DNA from: Nonomuraea helvata
GTDB lineage: Bacteria; Actinomycetota; Actinomycetes; Streptosporangiales; Streptosporangiaceae
DNA: 64,000 bases
Assembly: GCF_039535785.1 (NCBI RefSeq)
Contig: NZ_BAAAXV010000002.1
Location: forward strand, 496,001-560,000
Direction of reading: 5' to 3'
Under the pieces are notes generated by a model, which saw nothing but the letters and a program-made list of their open reading frames with translations, had not been told where the DNA came from and ran no database searches. The position numbers and the translations under genes were made by a program. Shown here in pieces: positions 33,485 to 42,428 of the stretch (position 1 is the first letter of the stretch; each line of letters begins with the position of its first letter).

Positions 33485-35285
33485 ATGGGACTGGAGATCA
33501 AAATCCTGGGGCCGTGGGAGATCACGGCGAACGGCGAGCCGGCCGTGCTGGCCGGTCAGCGACGAGTGGGGGTCCTGACCAGGTTGGCGCTGAGCACCGG
33601 GAAGCCGGTTCCCGCGGAACAACTGCTTGCCCAGGTATGGGGCGAGAGCACTGCGACGACGGCGCGTAAGCAGCTGCACATCGTGGTGTCGAAACTTCGC
33701 GGCTTGCTCTCACCGCACCAGGACGACGCAGTCATCGCGACCGTCTCCGGCGGGTACCAGTTGAATCTCCCCCGCGAGCGCATCGACGCCCACCAGTTCT
33801 CGATTCTGGCCCGACGGGCACGTGCCGCGAGGGCACAGGGCGAGATCGCGACGGCGGACGAGCTGTTCCACCGGGCTCTGGACCTGTGGCGGGGCGACGC
33901 GCTGGCCGGCATCACCGCCTCGTGGGCCCAGGTCGAGTCCGATCGCCTGGAAGAGGAGCGCCTGACCACACTGGAGGACCATGTCGACCTGCGCCTGGCA
34001 GCCGGTGACCATCACAGGGTCGTCCCGGTGCTCATCGCCCACGTCGAGGCCAATCCGCTGCGGGAACGTCCGCGCGCCCAGCTGATGCTGGCGCTGTACC
34101 GAGCCTCGCGCCCCTCGGAAGCGCTCGACGTGTACCGGAAGACGCGCCGCATCATGGCCGATGAGCTGGGTATCGAACCAGGAGCGGCACTGCGCCGGCT
34201 GCAGCAGGCGGTGCTCCGGCGAGATCCCGCACTCGACCTCGCCCCTCCGGCACAGCGCGCCACGCTCACCCCCGCCGGCATCCGGGAGCTCACCGCCCGC
34301 GCCACGGAGATCGCCTGGCTGCACAGAACGCTCACCGATACCCAGCCCGGGCCGCCCGCCGTCGCCGCGGTGCACGGTCCCGGCGGGTGGGCAAATCCGC
34401 GCTGGCTGTCCATGTCGGGCACGCCGTCGCCGATCGCTTCGCCGACGACGTCCTCTACGTCGACCTGCGCGCCGCCGCCGCCGGACTCCAGCCACTGTCG
34501 CCGTTCGAGGCCCTCGGCTGGCTGCTGCGCTCGCTCGGGCTTGACGGCGCCGCCATACTGCCCACCTTGGACGAGGCCGCTGCTCGCTATCGCTCGCTGA
34601 CCTCGACGCGCAATCTGGTGGTCGTCCTCGATGACGCGCTCGACGTCGGCCAGGTCAGGCCTCTCATTCCCGCCGGGCCCGCGTGCACGGTCATCATCAC
34701 CAGCCGCCAGATCATGGCCTCGCTCGACAGCACGAGCCATCTGCGACTGACCGGCTTGACCACGCCGACGCCACCGCGCTGTTCCTGCGCATCGCAGATC
34801 CCGGCCGGATCCGTGGCGAGCCGGAAGCGGCGCAGCAGATCGTCCAGCAGTGCGGCGGCCTCCCCCTCGCGCTCCGCATCTCGGCGGCACGCCTGGGCGC
34901 CTGGCCCGATCGGAGACTGTCCTGTCTGGCCGATCAGCTCACAGACCCCGACCGCCGCCTCGACGCCCTCGAACATGCCGATCTGGCCATCCGCGACGGC
35001 ATCGCGATCAGCCTCCAGCACCTCCTGAGCGAACCCGCTAGTCATGACGCCTCCCACGTGTTCCTCATACTCGGGGTGCTGGAAACCCGCATCCACGCGG
35101 CGGCCGGGACGTCCGCCCTCACCGGCTGGCCGGAACGCAGGGCGGAAGCCGCGCTCAACGACCTCCTGGATGCCGGTCTCCTCGAGTCCGCCGGGCCCCG
35201 ATCGCTATCGGATGCACGACCTGATCCGCCTCCGCTCCCGCGAGCAGGCCGCCCGCCACCTACGGTGGGTTCGCGGGAAGGCCCT
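33485..35285 (+). pseudogene. Frameshifted large SARP-NB-ARC regulator
   Basis: From ATG 33485 the first 300 codons give an intact winged helix and BTAD (MGLEIKILGPWEITANGEPA ... ADELGIEPGAALRRLQQAVL), highly similar to the SARP at 16073. The frame breaks inside the P-loop (GPGGW where GPGGVGKS is expected, near 34388). It continues in another frame as KSALAVHVGHAVADRF to about 34765, shifts again for ADATALFLRIADPGRIRGEP, and again near 35200 for RYRMHDLIRLRSREQ. The TPR region is absent. A free SARP domain of about 300 residues could still be made. Confidence 0.8.
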
Positions 35286-36260
35286 CAGAAGTACGGTGTC
35301 CAGCCGGCGCTGATGGCGGTGGCCGGGCTGAACTTGTTGCCGCCCTTACCGTTCCAGACGGTCAGCGTTCCGGTGGCGGCCGAGAAGAGGTCGCCCACGC
35401 CATCGGCGTTGAAGTCCGGGGTGGCCGATGCACTCATCCCGGCGCCGTGCGGGTTCTGCGCGTGGGTGAGGGTCTCCCAGCCCAGGAAGTGTGACACCCC
35501 GGCGGGGCGGTTCTGCTCGACCCATCGCTCGGCGTCGGGAATGTCGTATCCGAGACGATGGTGCAGCGCGTTGTAGCCGATCTCGAAGTGGTCCCCAAGG
35601 CCCTTGGTGACCTTTCCGCCGCACAGCCACGACGGCACCGTCCCGCCCAGCTCCAGGCGCGCGTGGAAGTCCATCGCGAACCGCAGCCGGTGCTTGGCCG
35701 TGGCGTACAGGTCCACACCCTGGTTGCGGGCCGTCTCCGCGACGTGGGGGATGGCCGCGAGACCCCATCCGGTGTGCCAGAAGTCACGGCAGGTCTCCTG
35801 GGCCAGCCCGTCCACGAACGTGGTCTGCCCCTTCCAATAGTCGATGATCTCGGCTTTGGTGTCGTACTTGCTGCTCGGCGGCGCCTTGGGGTTCGAGCCG
35901 TCCGTCTTGAGGTAGATGTAGGCGGGCAGCCTGCCGCGCCAGGTCGTGATCGCCCGATCGAAGGAGGCACGGTCGTCCAGGTGCACGGCGATGCCGATGG
36001 CGGCGTCCGTCGTGATCAGTTCCCAGTTGCCGTTGTTGTTGGGCCTTCCGGCGATCATGGTCGGCAGGTACACGGTGCGCAGCTTGCCGGCGAACCGGCC
36101 GGCCTGCGTCCACCCGGTGTAGGTGTGCTTGATCAGCTCGGCGGCGCGGGAGAAGTTGGCACTCGCCCAGCCGGTCTGCAGCGGCGCGTTGTCCCGGTGT
36201 GTTTGGTGATCACGGCTGACCACGCGTCCATGATCTGGATCGCCTTCTCGGCGTAGCGGG
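35285..36260 (-). pseudogene. Truncated alginate-lyase-family gene with FG-GAP-like tail
   Basis: The minus strand reads YAEKAIQIMDAWSAVITKHT, a one-base frameshift near 36198, then NAPLQTGWASANFSRAAELI and NNNGNWELITTDAAIGIAVH, motifs of the alginate lyase (PF05426) alpha/alpha barrel. The C-terminus DFNADGVGDLFSAATGTLTV is an FG-GAP/VCBS-type repeat of secreted enzymes. The N-terminal third is missing, cut by the tRNA-Lys half at 36261-36309. Loss of the 5' end plus the frameshift make it inactive. Confidence 0.75.
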
Positions 36261-36309
36261 ACTTTTATTCCGTAGGTTCCGGGCTCGAGCCCCGGGCGCC
36301 CTACCACTC
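36261..36309 (+). repeat. Direct repeat, tRNA-Lys(TTT) 3' half, copy 1 (attachment site)
   Basis: A 49-base segment matches 38842-38890 with two differences. It contains an anticodon-loop-like CTTTTAT, a variable arm, the T-arm and the 3' acceptor end followed by CCA, but no 5' tRNA half precedes it. Tyrosine integrases commonly recombine within the 3' half of tRNA genes, and a decayed integrase lies 80 bases inside. Confidence 0.75.
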
Positions 36310-36388
36310 TGGCCTGCGGCTTCTTCCTGTGCGGGAAGGTTTCTTGCTGATCGTGAGACACATATGGGTCATACCTGGGTCACAGGTG

Positions 36389-37693
36389 TCAGGCCGCCAG
36401 CTTGCGGGTCTTCCGAGCGGTCTTGCGGATGCTGGACAGGACTAGCCGCGCGATGGCCTGGGCGGACTGGTGATACACGTCCGGCAGCACCGATGTGTAG
36501 ATGTCTGAGGTCACCACGATGCTGCCGTGCCCCAGAGTGCCCTGCACCACCCGCAGATCCGAGCCCGAGGCCAGGGTGAGAGTTGCCGTACCGTGCCGCA
36601 GGTCATGCAGCCGAATCGGTGGCAAGTCGCTGGCTCGTACCAGCTGGTGGAACCGGACGGTGAGGTAGTACGGGCGCATCGGGGACCCGTCGACACGGGC
36701 AAAGACCGGCCCGGATTCGTTCCAGGCGTCGCCCAGCAACTGTCGTTGGGCCCGCTCGTAGCGGCGCAGTAGCCGAACCGTCTCTGGGTCCAGCCCGACG
36801 ATCCGTCGGCTGGCAGCGGTTTTCGGTGGGCAGGCGATCAGCCCGTCGTCGGTGTGGCACCAGCTGCCGGCTCACGGTGAGCTCCCGCCGGTCGAGGTCC
36901 AGGTCCACCCAGCACAGACCGGCTGCCTCGCCGCGGCGCAGGCCACGCAACGCGATCAGCTGCCACAGCGGATCCAGCGGATCGCCGCAGGCGAAGGCAA
37001 GGAACTCGGCCAACTGCTCGGCGGTCCACACCGCCACCGCGGGCCGCTCGCCACTCCGCCGCCATGCGGCGACCCGGCGCTCGGTCCACACCTGTGGATA
37101 CGGCTGGCGCGGTGCGGGCAGCCGGATCATCCGCGCCGGGTTGGATGCGATCAGGCCCTCACGAACCGCGGCGTTCAACGCCGCGCGCAGCGTCGCCCGG
37201 ATCCGGTGCAGGGCAGCGTCGCCCGGATCCGGTGCAGGGTGGAGGACGCGATCGGCTCCCCATACCGGTTGCGCCGTTTGGCCAAGACGGCGAACATCCG
37301 CGCGATGTCGCGGACGGCCAGCTCAGCCAGCTCAATCCGACCCAGATACGGGATCAGATACAGCCGCACGTGATCGGCATAGGTCTCGCGAGTGCTGGAC
37401 CGTAGCTGGTGCTGCGTCCCCAGCCAGTGACGTAGCCACCGCGCCAGCGTGTACCCCATGGACACAGGATCGTTCTGGTCGGCCGCGATGATCGCGCGGC
37501 CCGCCTGGCAGGCCTGCTCAGCAGTCGCGAAGCCGCCACGCCGCAGCCGCTCGCGGCACCGGCCGCACCAGTCCCGGTACCAGCGTCCCCCGGACATCGC
37601 AACACAGTCCTCCCGCAACGTGACCGACCTCAACGACCTGCGATCCATCAGCCGAAACCGGTAGTTGCCGGCATGAACAGCGAATACCACCAC
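36389..37693 (-). pseudogene. Tyrosine integrase pseudogene
   Basis: Pieces in order on the minus strand: SAM-like core-binding domain (STRETYADHVRLYLIPYLGR...ASSTLHRIRATL), then after a 26-bp tandem duplication NAAVREGLIASNPARMI and the arginine box LIALRGLRRGEAAGL, then a one-base shift near 36850 and KTAASRRIVGLDPETVRLLR, then HDLRHGTATL (H-x-x-R), LGHGSIVVTSDIY (H and Tyr). Catalytic residues are all present, so only the frameshifts inactivate it. It probably integrated the element at the flanking tRNA-Lys site. Confidence 0.8.
37188..37239 (-). repeat. 26-bp exact tandem duplication in the integrase pseudogene
   Basis: Two consecutive identical 26-base units (beginning CAGCGTCGCCCGGATCCGGT on the plus strand). 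Removing one copy restores the frame across STLHRIRATL to the AAL-NAAVREGL segment, so this duplication is one inactivating event. Confidence 0.8.
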
Positions 37694-37707
37694 GTCGCTT
37701 AACCGGA

Positions 37708-37737
37708 GCTCAGGGCACGTAACTCAATATTCGAGCG
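37708..37737 (+). repeat. 30-bp dispersed repeat, copy 2
   Basis: Matches 851-880 with two mismatches, same orientation. It lies 15 bases upstream of the integrase pseudogene. Confidence 0.7.
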
Positions 37738-37884
37738 ATACAGGACGTTTCCCGACAAAAATTGATGAAGGGACTTTCTCCTGCGCCCACGAAGGATTGG
37801 ACATCCATTTATGTCTTGGGTGGATGAGACGCGGGCCGACCCCCCCGCGCGCCTGCACGGCGTGCGAGGGAGTCGGGAAGTTGG

Positions 37885-38274
37885 TCAGGTGGTGATTGTC
37901 CTGCTGCCGCGACCCACCCAAGTGCCGCGCTCGCCCCAGTACGACTTGGCGGTCACAGTGAGGCTGGTGTTCTCCGAGACGTAGCTGCTGTTCAGGTATA
38001 TGCACGTGCCGCCCGGGTGGCCGTAGTAGTCGTTCTTGTCCGTGACAGTGACCGACCTACCGCCGCCGGTGGGAGTAATCGTCGCTGTAACCTGGCGGGC
38101 GCCCTCGGAGTCGTACGCCCGCACGCAGAACTTGTTCGTGCTGTCGCTGTAGGAGATGACGCCGTCGCTGAAGGTCCACGAGAGGTCACTCGCCATTGCC
38201 GGCTGCGCCATCGCAACACTTGATGCGACCAAGGCAGCGCCGACCACAGCGGTCTTGAGCAGATTCTTCATCAT
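37885..38274 (-). CDS. Small secreted beta-rich protein with two cysteines
   Basis: 129 residues with a Sec signal peptide (about 1-28, KNLLKTAVVGAALVASSVAM to AMAS). The mature part of about 100 residues has two cysteines (KFCVRAYDSEGA and GGTCIYLNSS) and alternating polar and hydrophobic residues typical of a beta-sandwich. The ribosome site GGAAGG lies eight bases upstream of ATG 38274. A four-heptamer SARP-type array lies about 140 bases upstream. It is the cargo of the tRNA-Lys-flanked element. Function unknown. Confidence 0.68.
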   Translation of the reverse strand: MMKNLLKTAVVGAALVASSVAMAQPAMASDLSWTFSDGVISYSDSTNKFCVRAYDSEGARQVTATITPTGGGRSVTVTDKNDYYGHPGGTCIYLNSSYVSENTSLTVTAKSYWGERGTWVGRGSRTITT

Positions 38275-38415
38275 GTTTTCCTTCCGTCCGGACGGATCCT
38301 GATACCGCCCGAAACGGAGCCTGCGTCAAGGCCGAGTCCGACGAAAGGTGTCCTGAGCACAGTTCGCCGACTGGTCGCGCAAACGTTGATCTCCAGCCGC
38401 CGGTTCGTCGAAAAT

Positions 38416-38455
38416 CTAGCCGCCGACTAGCGATGCCCTAGCGCCCCGCTAGCGC
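38416..38455 (-). promoter_or_regulatory. Four SARP-type direct repeats
   Basis: On the plus strand CTAGCCG, CTAGCGA, CTAGCGC and CTAGCGC are separated by four bases each, an exact 11-bp period over 40 bases. On the minus strand they read as GCGCTAG-type heptamers, like GTGCTAG in the cassette A array and GGGCTAG in cassette B. The only gene downstream is the secreted protein at 38274, 141 bases away. Confidence 0.6.
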
Positions 38456-39324
38456 GGCGACCACTGCGCCTGCCGAAAACTCTCTCCAGTCAGGTCAAGC
38501 GGCACGTTACCCGTCGAGCACTTCGCTGAGCCTGTCTTGTCGGCGCGTCGACGAATCACTCCGGATCAGCAATCGGATCGGGTACCGGTAAACGGCGACA
38601 CTCAGGCCGGCCGTTGATAGCACACCGGATCCGGCGGGTACGGATCAAGCCGTCACAGATGGCTAATTGAATGTAAAGTTAGAATGGTCAAGGTATGCCA
38701 TCCGACCCGTGGTTGCTCGTTGGATGCTCATCGGCACCGGATATGGCATGGCACCGGGCGGCATTCTTGGGCAATTTGAAGGCGGCATTCGCGGACAGAG
38801 TGGCACTTTGAGCTATGCGTAGCGCGGCACGGCTCGGCATAACTTTTAATCCGTAGGTTCCGGGTTCGAGCCCCGGGCGCCCTACCACTCCACAGCCCAT
38901 CTGACCTGCAATTTCTCGATTCTGGCGGGCATTGCGCGAGGCCGAGATGCGGGGATGGTTGCTCGCCGGCTGCTCGCGGGCACGGATTGGGCACATGCGA
39001 CCAGGGCCGGTAGATCGTTCGGGCGTCCAGCGTCTGAGCAGACCTCTCAGAAGGTCAAGAGAAGACCAAAGCGGAAGGCCCCATCCGGCCGAAGCGTCCG
39101 CCTTTTGGCACGCCGCGTAAAGCGCCGACCAAGGGCAGGGCGTCCCTCTGGCTAACGGATTCTCGTCAAGCTGCAGCGCGGCAAGAGGGACGCTGGGCGC
39201 CGTGGTGAGCTGCAGGGCAAACGTTGATCAAGGCACGTCATGAAGGGCACTGTCCTGCGGGATCTAAGGGCTCCTTGCCTCCACAGTGGCTCCGTTCTGA
39301 TCTCCTCACCGGAACGGATCACAC
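38456..39324. other. Non-coding stretch with an attachment-site repeat
   Basis: Apart from the tRNA-Lys half at 38842-38890 I see no gene. The short open frames that contain the phrase GRPGLEPGTYG are translations of the tRNA T-arm. 38891-39324 holds no recognised feature. Confidence 0.5.
38842..38890 (+). repeat. Direct repeat, tRNA-Lys(TTT) 3' half, copy 2 (attachment site)
   Basis: This is the second copy, with an intact anticodon loop CTTTTAA, T-arm and CCA end, but no 5' half. See 36261-36309. Confidence 0.75.
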
Positions 39325-39600
39325 TTGTTCCCTCGTATCGCATTGGCGGCCACCGCCCTCACCGCCCTCACCGCCCTCCTGGCAGCTTCGCCAGCTGCCG
39401 CGAATTCCTCTGACGGCTGGCAGGATGACGCCGGCTGGGGTTCGGTCACGCTCTCGGCCGACCGCAAGCACATCACAGTCTGCGACCTAAGCCGTGACGG
39501 CCGCGCCGTCCGGGTCGAATATGCCACCACATACCTGCAGAACTGGACCGTGGTCGACTCCAACGGCGCCCGTTGGGGCTGCAGATCGCTGCCTCGATGA
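39325..39600 (+). CDS. Small secreted protein, possibly truncated
   Basis: A TTG start gives 91 residues: signal peptide MFPRIALAATALTALTALLA to AAA, then about 65 residues with two cysteines (ITVCDLSRDG and WGCRSLPR) that resemble the end of a small beta-rich exported domain. The start lacks a good ribosome site. The end overlaps the IS256-type remnant, so the 3' end may have been altered by insertion. Confidence 0.5.
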   Translation: MFPRIALAATALTALTALLAASPAAANSSDGWQDDAGWGSVTLSADRKHITVCDLSRDGRAVRVEYATTYLQNWTVVDSNGARWGCRSLPR

Positions 39601-40800
39601 AGGACGGCCTGCTCGCGCTGGCTGTTCAGTCCGGCCTGGCGGTGATGTTCGCGATACTCGAAGAAGACGTCACCTCCCTGTGCGGCCCACGAGGCAAGCA
39701 CGACCCCGACCGAACCGCGGTCCGCCACGGCAGCGAGGCCGGATCGGTGGTGCTGGGCGGCCGCAAGGCTGCCGATCCGCCGCCCACGGGTCCGCACCGC
39801 CGACGGCACCGGCGAGGTCGCCATCTCGGCCTATGAGCTGTTCTCCTCCACCGAGATCCTCGACGAGATGGCGCTGGGCAAGATGCTCGGCAAGCTGTCC
39901 ACCCGCCGCTACCAGCTGGGCCTGGAACCAGTCGGCGCCACCGTCGAGCATGCCTCCACCGGCACCTCCAAGTCAGCGATCTCCCGACGGTTCGTCGCCG
40001 CCACCGAGCGCGCCCTGGCCGAGATGATGTCGGCTGACCTGTCACATCTGGAGTTGGCCGCGCTGATGCTGGACGGGGTGCATTTCGGCGAGCACACCTG
40101 CATCGTGGCGCTCGGGATCGGCATCGACGGCACCAAACACCCCCTCGCACTGGTCGAGGGCTCGACCGAGAACGCCACGCTGGCCCGTGAGCTGATCGTC
40201 GGCCTGCGTGAGCGCGGCCTGGACGTCACGCGCCCCATCCTGGTCGTGCTGGACGGCTCCAAGGCGCTGCGCCGGGCGGTGCTGGATGTGTTCGACCACC
40301 CGGTGATTCAGCGCTGCCAACTCCACAAGATCAGAAATGTCCGGGACAAGCTTCCCGAGAAACTGCGCCCGGTGGCTGAGAAGCGGATGCGCGAGGCCTA
40401 CCACGCCGACACTCCGCTCGTCGCCGAGGCCAAGCTCGCCGCCCTGGCCGCCGAACTGGACAAGAAGTACCCCGGTGCGACCGCCTCATTGCGGGAGGGG
40501 ATGGACGAGACGCTGACCGTCCTGCGACTGGACGTGCCGCCGACCCTGGCCCGCTCGCTGCGCTCGACCAATCCCATCGAGTCGATGATCTCGATCTGCC
40601 GCGACCACGCCGCCAACGTCAAGAACTGGAAGGACGGCATGATGGCGCTGCGCTGGTGCGCGGCCGGCATGGCCGAGGCCACCAAGCAGTTCCGCCGCGT
40701 CAACGGCTTCCTGCACCTGCCCAAACTCCGCACCGCGCTTGACCGGCACGTCGCAGCCCAGAAACCGACCTCGAACTGCTACAACGAGAACGTCGCCTAA
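39597..40800 (+). pseudogene. IS256-family (mutator type) transposase with a frameshift
   Basis: The first frame (39597 to about 39768) reads AVMFAILEEDVTSLCGPRGK and GSVVLGGRK. One base later the frame that continues to 40800 starts LPIRRPRVRTADGTGEVAIS. The catalytic acids are visible in MLDGVHFGEH, VVLDGSKAL and TNPIESM, with the CQLHKIRNV motif between. At about 400 residues it is near full length. The single shift may be a true mutation or sequencing error. No terminal inverted repeats were confirmed. Confidence 0.8.
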
Positions 40801-41241
40801 CAGCGGGACCGCCAATCAAGTTCCACGAACGTCGGGACATCCTCTGCACACCTCCTCGAATTCCTTATGCCACCGGTCCAGATCCTCGCGTGTCACGGCC
40901 TCGGCATACTCAACGCGTTCAGGCATTCACATACCGTTGCACCCTGTCGTGGGCTTACGCAGCCGAACCGACGAGGCCGGACCGCGATCTAGCGGAGTAG
41001 TACTAGATCTCAGCACAGCATCCACAATCTCGATCGCAAGGTTCTCCCCAGTTTTTGGGATCAGCAGATCGGGACGTTTGCTTTTGCGACGGCGGCCACG
41101 TGGGCCGGATGGGTGAGCTGTGGATGGTGGCCGGTTCCGGGATGACGGTCACCCGGGCGTCGAGGGTGGCGTCGATCAGCGGATCGAATTCGCCGGTGAC
41201 GAGGCGAACCGGCACCGGGCAGGTGGCGGCCAGTGTCCGTA
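40801..41241. other. Spacer with an alpha/beta-hydrolase tail remnant
   Basis: On the minus strand around 41060-41241 AATCPVPVRLVTGEFDPLID and ARVTVIPEPATIH look like the last part of an alpha/beta-hydrolase (the acid-loop strand), then the frame decays. Nothing else is recognised. Confidence 0.35.
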
Positions 41242-41578
41242 CCTCGGCGCGTTCGCTGTGCCGTTGTGCTCGGTCGAGCCACCGCGCGGTCGCGCGTGCT
41301 CGACCCCGAGGTGAAGCTGACCGTCGACACCCCCGGCGGCGTGGTCGTCGCCCTTGGCGCCACCGAGATCGCAGGCCGCGCGCAGCTGTTCTCCGGCTCG
41401 GCCGCGCGGGGGGCGGGCGGTGCTGGTCAACGGCCTGCCCGGGATGCTCTCCTGGCGCGAGGACGGCACTCCACTATCGGTCCTCATGTTCACCGTCGCC
41501 GCCGGGCGGATCACGGACATCGCGGCTCTGGTCGACCCGGCCCGGCTGGCGGCGATGGACCTGCCCGACCCGGCGTGA
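41242..41578 (+). pseudogene. C-terminal remnant of an ECF sigma factor (SigJ/ECF41-like)
   Basis: Reads LDPEVKLTVDTPGGVVVALG and EIAGRAQLFSGSAARG, then after a shift in a G-run near 41405 RAVLVNGLPGMLSWREDGTP and VDPARLAAMDLPDPA before a stop. This is the SnoaL-like C-terminal domain that regulates ECF41-type sigma factors. The sigma-2 and sigma-4 regions are missing, so it is not functional. Confidence 0.6.
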
Positions 41579-41595
41579 GTCGACGGCCGGAATCA

Positions 41596-42414
41596 TCAGA
41601 AACGATAGTGCGCGACCGTGGTGCCCAGCCTGGAGAAGGCCGCGCTGAGCGCCGACAGGCGGGTCCACAGGCGCAGGGCCGTCGGGAACTGGTCGACCTC
41701 GGGCTCCCGGGTGAGCAGGATGTGCCGGATCAGGGTCAGTTGCGGGTTCCACCGTACGGGGTCGAGGCGGTCGAAGCCGCAGGACTTGAAGAGCGGGACC
41801 AGGAACCGGCTGCCGGAGTAGTGTTTCGCGGCCCAGACGGTGAATCGGGTGTAGACGTTGAATGCGATCTCCCCGCTGGGAAAGTGGCTGGTGAGACGGT
41901 CCAGCAGGATGATCATCTCTTCCTGGGAGAGGAAGGGCAGCACGCCGTCGGCGACGATCACGGCGGGGCGGTCGGCGGGGAGCGCCTCCAGCCAGCCGGG
42001 CTCGGTCAGGTCCGCGCCGATCGTGTGCGTGTGCGGCCGATCGGGGATGACCCGGTGCCGGGCGTCCACGACTTCGGGGAAGTCGACGTCGTACCAGTCC
42101 GCTGTGGGCGGCGGGTCGATGCGGAGGGCCCGGCTGTCGAGGCCGGCCCCCAGGTCGATGCCGATCGCGTCGGGGTGGCGGGCCATGAACTGCTGGGCCA
42201 CCTCGTCCAGCTTCTTGGCGCGCTGGGCGACGTCGATGGCCGAGGCCGCGCTCCAGCGGGTTTTCCGGTGGTCGTATCCGGTCTTGCGAACGATCTCGTA
42301 GGCCCTCCGGTCGCCGAGTATGGGGCGTGGCAGGCGGCTGTCGAGCGCCCGGCCGCACAGCGTCACCCACAGGGTTTCCTGCAACGGGGTCAGGGTAGGA
42401 AGGGTCACTCCCAT
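41596..42414 (-). CDS. O-methyltransferase of the LCM/Tcmp type
   Basis: ATG 42414 gives 272 residues. SAM-binding motif IGIDLGAGLDSRALRI is followed by WYDVDFPEVVDARHRVI, the pattern of the leucine carboxyl methyltransferase superfamily found in polyketide O-methyltransferases. It is the last gene of a minus-strand unit after a TetR regulator, an ABC ATPase and an ABC-2 permease, 14 bases after the permease. It may modify the compound that the transporter exports, or confer resistance; the substrate is not known. Confidence 0.78.
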   Translation of the reverse strand: MGVTLPTLTPLQETLWVTLCGRALDSRLPRPILGDRRAYEIVRKTGYDHRKTRWSAASAIDVAQRAKKLDEVAQQFMARHPDAIGIDLGAGLDSRALRIDPPPTADWYDVDFPEVVDARHRVIPDRPHTHTIGADLTEPGWLEALPADRPAVIVADGVLPFLSQEEMIILLDRLTSHFPSGEIAFNVYTRFTVWAAKHYSGSRFLVPLFKSCGFDRLDPVRWNPQLTLIRHILLTREPEVDQFPTALRLWTRLSALSAAFSRLGTTVAHYRF

Positions 42415-42428
42415 GATGTCCTCCAGGC

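Larger units (their letters stand above)
36261..38890. mobile_element. Small integrative-element remnant between two tRNA-Lys halves
   Basis: The two 49-base repeats act as att-like boundaries. Between them lie a decayed tyrosine integrase (minus strand), a 30-bp repeat also found at 851, a small secreted-protein gene and a SARP-type heptamer array. At 2.6 kb, with no replication or transfer genes, it is a remnant or a satellite. An intact tRNA-Lys is not in the window. Confidence 0.6.

Noticed and set aside
35285..36361. Open frame starting MSHDQQ with GRPGLEPGTYG
   Set aside because: The N-terminal phrase is the antisense translation of the tRNA-Lys T-arm and acceptor; the real coding part is the truncated alginate lyase.
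38842..38890. Functional tRNA-Lys gene
   Set aside because: No 5' half with a matching acceptor stem or D-arm is found upstream.
38688..38996. Small minus-strand ORF with GRPGLEPGTYG
   Set aside because: Same tRNA translation artefact at the second tRNA half.
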